Assembly: GCA_000151295.1 (NCBI GenBank)
Contig: GG745369.1
Span: 459,522-482,244 of the forward strand
From: Allomyces macrogynus ATCC 38327
Lineage: Eukaryota; Blastocladiomycota; Blastocladiomycetes; Blastocladiales; Blastocladiaceae
Reading direction: 5' to 3'
DNA length: 22,723 nt
Shown here: one piece after another, positions 19,206-22,723 of the stretch
Position numbering within the stretch: the first letter of the stretch is position 1
Layout of the letters: each line of letters starts with the position of its first letter
Made by a program: the position numbers and the translations under genes
Notes under the pieces: model-generated
Told to the model about the DNA's origin: nothing
The model's input: only the letters and a program-made list of their open reading frames with translations
Databases searched by the model: none

Positions 19206-22200
19206 TCACCGTCCAAAGAACCCGAGCCGGAACCCGATCCGCGCCGTCACGCTCGCCATGACCCCACTCCCTCCACCGACATCGCGGTCCTTGATCACCC
19301 CAACCACGGCCTCGGCACTCGACAGGCCCTCGGCGTAGCTCCCGCGCGCCGACGAGGCCGTCGACGACGCATTAGCGCTCGACGCGCGACTGCTACCGGC
19401 CATAGGCACGTCGAGCTGCACGGCATTGGCGTTGCGGCCGGGTAGCGGCGTCAGGTCGGCCAGGTCCGGGAATAGCGGTTCGAGCACGGGGAACAGCGAG
19501 TAGGGCACGCGCGTGCGGTCGGCCTCGCTGTCGTCGTCGTCCGTCGAGGGTCGAGCGAGGGGTGACCCGGGGCGCGATGAGGTGGTGCCCATGGACGACG
19601 GTGTCGTGGGCCGGCTCGGCGAGAGCAGGCCGCGCTGCCGCCCGAGAGTTGCGGCCGCGTGCACGACGGCCGCGTCGGCCGTCAGTGTCGGAAGTGGTAC
19701 GTAGTCGTCGGTGGCCAGGTCCGTTGGAACCATGGTCAGGAACGGCGCGCGGCGAATCTGCGCGAGCGTCCAGCGTGGCGCCGGGTCCTTTTTGAGCATG
19801 CCTATTGGACAATCAGCGTCGTCAGCGGTTATGTAAATAGGTCGCGCACATCCAACCGAGGGTACACGCACCCTCCAGCAGCCTGATGAGCTCCTCGTGC
19901 GTCTCCTCCGGAAACGTGAGCTGCGCCGCCTGGATCCGCTCGTACAGTCCCATGGCCTGTGCGGCCGGCCCATAGTCGTCGCCCTTCCCGCCTTGGTCGT
20001 CAAACGGGAACCGGCCAAACGCCATGTTGTAGACGGTCACGCCCGCGGCCCACACATCGACTTTCTCGCCCGACGGGTGCAGGTCGCCCGCGGCCACCTC
20101 GGGCGACATGTAGTGGTGCGTGCCCGCAAAGTTCTGGCACGCGTCATATCCGTCGTACGGCGACAGCACTTCGGCCACGCCAAAGTCCGAGACCTTGAGC
20201 AGGCCGTCGACGGTCAGGAGCAGGTTGGCCGGCTTGATGTCGCGGTGGATGACGTGTCGCGCGCACAAGTACGCGAGCCCCTCAATGAGTTGCTTGGTGT
20301 AGCTAGGCAGCCGCGGCGGTGGCGTGAGACGGGGGAACATCCACACTGAGCCGATTAAGAATTGACAGCGTACTCTTGCACCTGGTGCAGCGGCAACTTG
20401 CCACCCGGCGCCGAGTCCAGCAGCCCCTGCACGTTCCCGTGGCAGTACTCAAAGACGAGGTACCGCTTGAGGGTCTTGTATTCGCCGGCCTGCTCGAGGT
20501 GCTCGGACCACGGCATCCAGTCGACATTCCCGTCCGGGTCCTCGGCCTTAGCGTAGACTTCGAGCAGCCGCACGACGTTCGGGTGCCCACGCAGCCGCTT
20601 GAGCGTCGCAATCTCGCGCGTCACCGACTCGACCCCGTTCGTGATCTTGCGCAGCCGCTTGTGCGCAACAATTTTGATGGCGACGGGTTGCAGTGTCTCC
20701 GAGCACAGACCGTCCTTGACCTTGCCGTAGGCGCCCTTGCCAATCACGGAGCCGAGCAAAAACGGGCCGACGAACTTGGCCTGCGGCGCGCCCGTGTCCC
20801 AGACCACGTCTTTAGACTCCATGCGCATAATGAAGTTGGCCGAGCTGAACTTGCGCGTCAGCAGGTAGTTCAAGTAATCGCCATTGGCTGCGTCATCGCC
20901 ACCCGTTGCGGCAACGCCACCGCTGCCCGAATTGGACGCGCCGAGAAACAGGTTGCGCGCCGACGCGAGCAAGTCGGCGGGCCCTGCGCCGCCCGTGTCG
21001 GTCAGAGCGGTCCTGGATCTGCTCACGATCCGCGCGAGCGGCAACGGTGGCCCACCCGTCGCCAGCGCGCCCATACTGCCCTTGAGCGGCACGCGCAGCG
21101 GGACTGGTGGCACCTCGTCGTCCTCTTCCGGGTCGTAGTACCGGTCGCGTTGAGGTTGCGCTTGCCAGTCGACCTCGTCTTCGTCGTCGACGGTCACTTC
21201 GCGGTCACGGCCGTACACACCGCCAAACTCGTCCTCTCTCTCATCGTCCTCGTCGTTGTCCCCGCCCACGGTAATCCGAATCTTGGGCCCCGCCGCGTGC
21301 GGTGGCGCATCGCTCCACGCGACCGTGCGTCGCGGTGCCGACACCGTAACGAGAGGCTCCATGCCCACGTCCGGGTTCGAGTCCATATCCGTCAAGACCA
21401 CGTTCGGGATCGACGGCGCCGGCGTCCTCTCGCGCGCGTCCGTCACACCGAGACTCGCGCGCGACACCCCACGGCTCCGTCCCGACGCGGGCGTCGACGA
21501 GGCCTCGGGCGAGTCAGCGACGGGCATCGGCATCGCCGACGTGCTCTTTGCCGCCGCGTCCTTGCCCGGTGGCGGTGGCGGTCCCCCAGACTTGCGGTTC
21601 TGCGCGAGTGGCATTGACCCGCTCAATTTCCGTGGACGTACGGCACGAATCCCGACGGCCGCCGCGGCCTTGGACTCGGCGAGTGCCGCTTGGCTGCGCG
21701 ATACGGCCGACGACTTGCTGCGCACGCGCATCGCGAGCTTGGCGAGCTCCGCTGCGGGCCGTGGCGGCGCAAACGCGCTGATCGACCGCGCACGTGGGCC
21801 GTGCGGTTCTGGTGTCGCGTCATCCGTCTCGCCGGGTGCCGCAGTCTCCATGTCGCGGTCGCTGCCGGGGCGCGTGCGGCTCGTGGATGCGGTGCGCACG
21901 GGCCCGCTCCCGCCCGATGACCGCCGGCCCACGATCTTGCCGGTCTCCTGCGTCGGGATCACGACGGCAGCGATGCTCGAAAAGACGGACGGCGACCGCG
22001 ACGGCCGCGAGGGAGTCCCGCGGCCGGGCGACTCGGCGACGGATCGTGGCAGCGACGGCGGGGTCTGCGGCACATCGGTGAGCGTAATCGACTTGGCCAT
22101 GGACCGCGACCGGTTGCGGATCGTCGCAAGCGGGAGCGCAGTACCGGGCACGCGTGGCGCTCCGGGCGAGGAGGCGCTGCCTCCCACAGTGAGCGAATCG

Positions 22201-22715
22201 TGGGCCGGGACGGCGAGTGGGGAGCCGGCGACGCGTGGCACCGTGGTGCGCGCAACGACTTCGGTCGCGGCCTGCCGCATCAGTTGTAGCGTCTGTGCGT
22301 CGACCGATGGAGGCTGCGGTGCAGTGCGCGTCGCGGCGGTGGGGTCGAGGCTCTGGTCGGAGCTGGACGGCGAGTCGGGCGCTGATTCGGCGCGGACAAT
22401 GGTTTGCGGCGGAAGTGTCGCGGCGTGCTGCACGTCGGTCGATGCGGTGCAGTCGGCTGTTGCCGCGCTGTTGCTCGAAAGCACGTCGTTTGAGTGGAAG
22501 AGCATGGGCATCGAGCGCGACGCGTGCCGTAATCCAGTGCGGAGCGTGGGTTCCGCGTTGCCACCGGTGTCCATGGATTCCGTCGACAATTTCACGCTCC
22601 CGGGCTCGGGAGAGAGGACAGGCAGAGCCAAGGACAGGTGGGTCGGTGCTGCCGCGTCGGGCGGAATCGTATCGCTTAAAGGTGATGCGTCAGGCGTGAC
22701 AAGGCCGGCCGGCAT
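19206..22715 (-). CDS. LKB1: LKB1/STK11-type serine/threonine kinase with a long N-terminal extension
   Basis: This is a probable upstream kinase of AMPK/SNF1. Exons were inferred as 22715-20374, 20302-19872 and 19801-19206 (1122 aa). Introns are 20373-20303 (phase 2, GTACGC...GCCTAG) and 19871-19802 (phase 1, GTGCGT...CAATAG). Residues 1-647 are low-complexity, rich in Ser, Pro and Ala, with an acidic patch. The kinase domain spans about 648-948: glycine loop GKGAYGKV (659-666), lysine in VAIK (681), alpha-C Glu about 701, HRDIKPANLL (800-809), DFG (820-822) and MSPE. LKB1-like signatures are RLRKITNGVESVTREI, FEYCHGNVQGLLDS, DFGVAEVLSP and LLEGMLKKDPAPRWTLAQIR. An extra ~25 residues with NVDWMPWSEHLEQAGEYK lie between strands 4 and 5. 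LKB1 proteins usually read HKD and DLG where this one has HRD and DFG. The C-tail (~175 aa) carries no CaaX box. The frame is open to the window edge, so the N-terminus may continue. CaMKK-type kinases are the main alternative. Confidence 0.85.
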
Positions 22716-22723
22716 CGAAGCAT

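Noticed and set aside
20376..21617. 413-codon plus-strand open frame opposite the kinase
   Set aside because: Arg/His/Val-rich shadow of the kinase coding strand.
1..22723. CRISPR arrays, bacterial operons, rRNA genes or viral integrations
   Set aside because: No regularly spaced repeats, ribosome-binding sites, rRNA-like blocks or viral proteins were seen. Introns and gene content are eukaryotic.

Overview
The window is nuclear DNA of a GC-rich eukaryote, most likely a zoosporic fungus of the Blastocladiomycota type (Allomyces-like). The lineage is an inference. It rests on a fungal class IV-like chitin synthase next to a centriole protein (SAS-6 family), which yeasts and mushrooms lack, on very high GC at third codon positions, and on short spliceosomal introns. 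I could place 14 introns of 63-127 nt. Most have donors of the form GTRYGY, often GTACGC, a CTGAC/CTAAT/CTCAC-like branch site and a YAG acceptor.

Layout. 1-3372 (+): 5'-truncated chitin synthase with two apparent single-base frameshifts. 3373-5162: about 1.8 kb without a recognisable gene. 5163-7576 (-): an eight-exon gene whose 624-aa product carries two SAS-6-like head domains in tandem. 7577-7747: a 171-bp divergent promoter with an RFX/X-box-like palindrome. 7748-8900 (+): a coiled-coil protein resembling augmin subunit HAUS4. 9220-11659: decayed F-box/leucine-rich-repeat material, made of a minus-strand pseudogene with a ~404-bp tandem duplication and a plus-strand remnant. 11926-12651 (+): TMEM223-like mitochondrial protein. 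12908-14938 (-): beta-rich protein resembling the fungal DUF3712/Tag1 and LEA-2 class. 15158-16865 (-): methylmalonate-semialdehyde dehydrogenase, three exons. 16866-19205: mostly non-coding, AT-richer, with a small broken coding remnant. 19206-22715 (-): LKB1/STK11-type protein kinase, three exons, with a long low-complexity N-terminus running to the window edge.

The most interesting part is 5163-8900. A double-headed SAS-6-like protein and a probable augmin subunit, both microtubule-organising factors, are transcribed head to head from one short promoter. That promoter holds GTTGCC-AGC-GGCAAC, the form of the RFX X-box that controls ciliary genes in animals. The two halves of the SAS-6-like protein share two intron positions with the same phase, and 28 residues after one of them align without gaps, so the gene arose by internal duplication.

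All assignments come from reading translated motifs and comparing them with remembered family features. No database search was run. Exon joins were chosen by splice signals, reading phase and domain continuity, not by transcript data.
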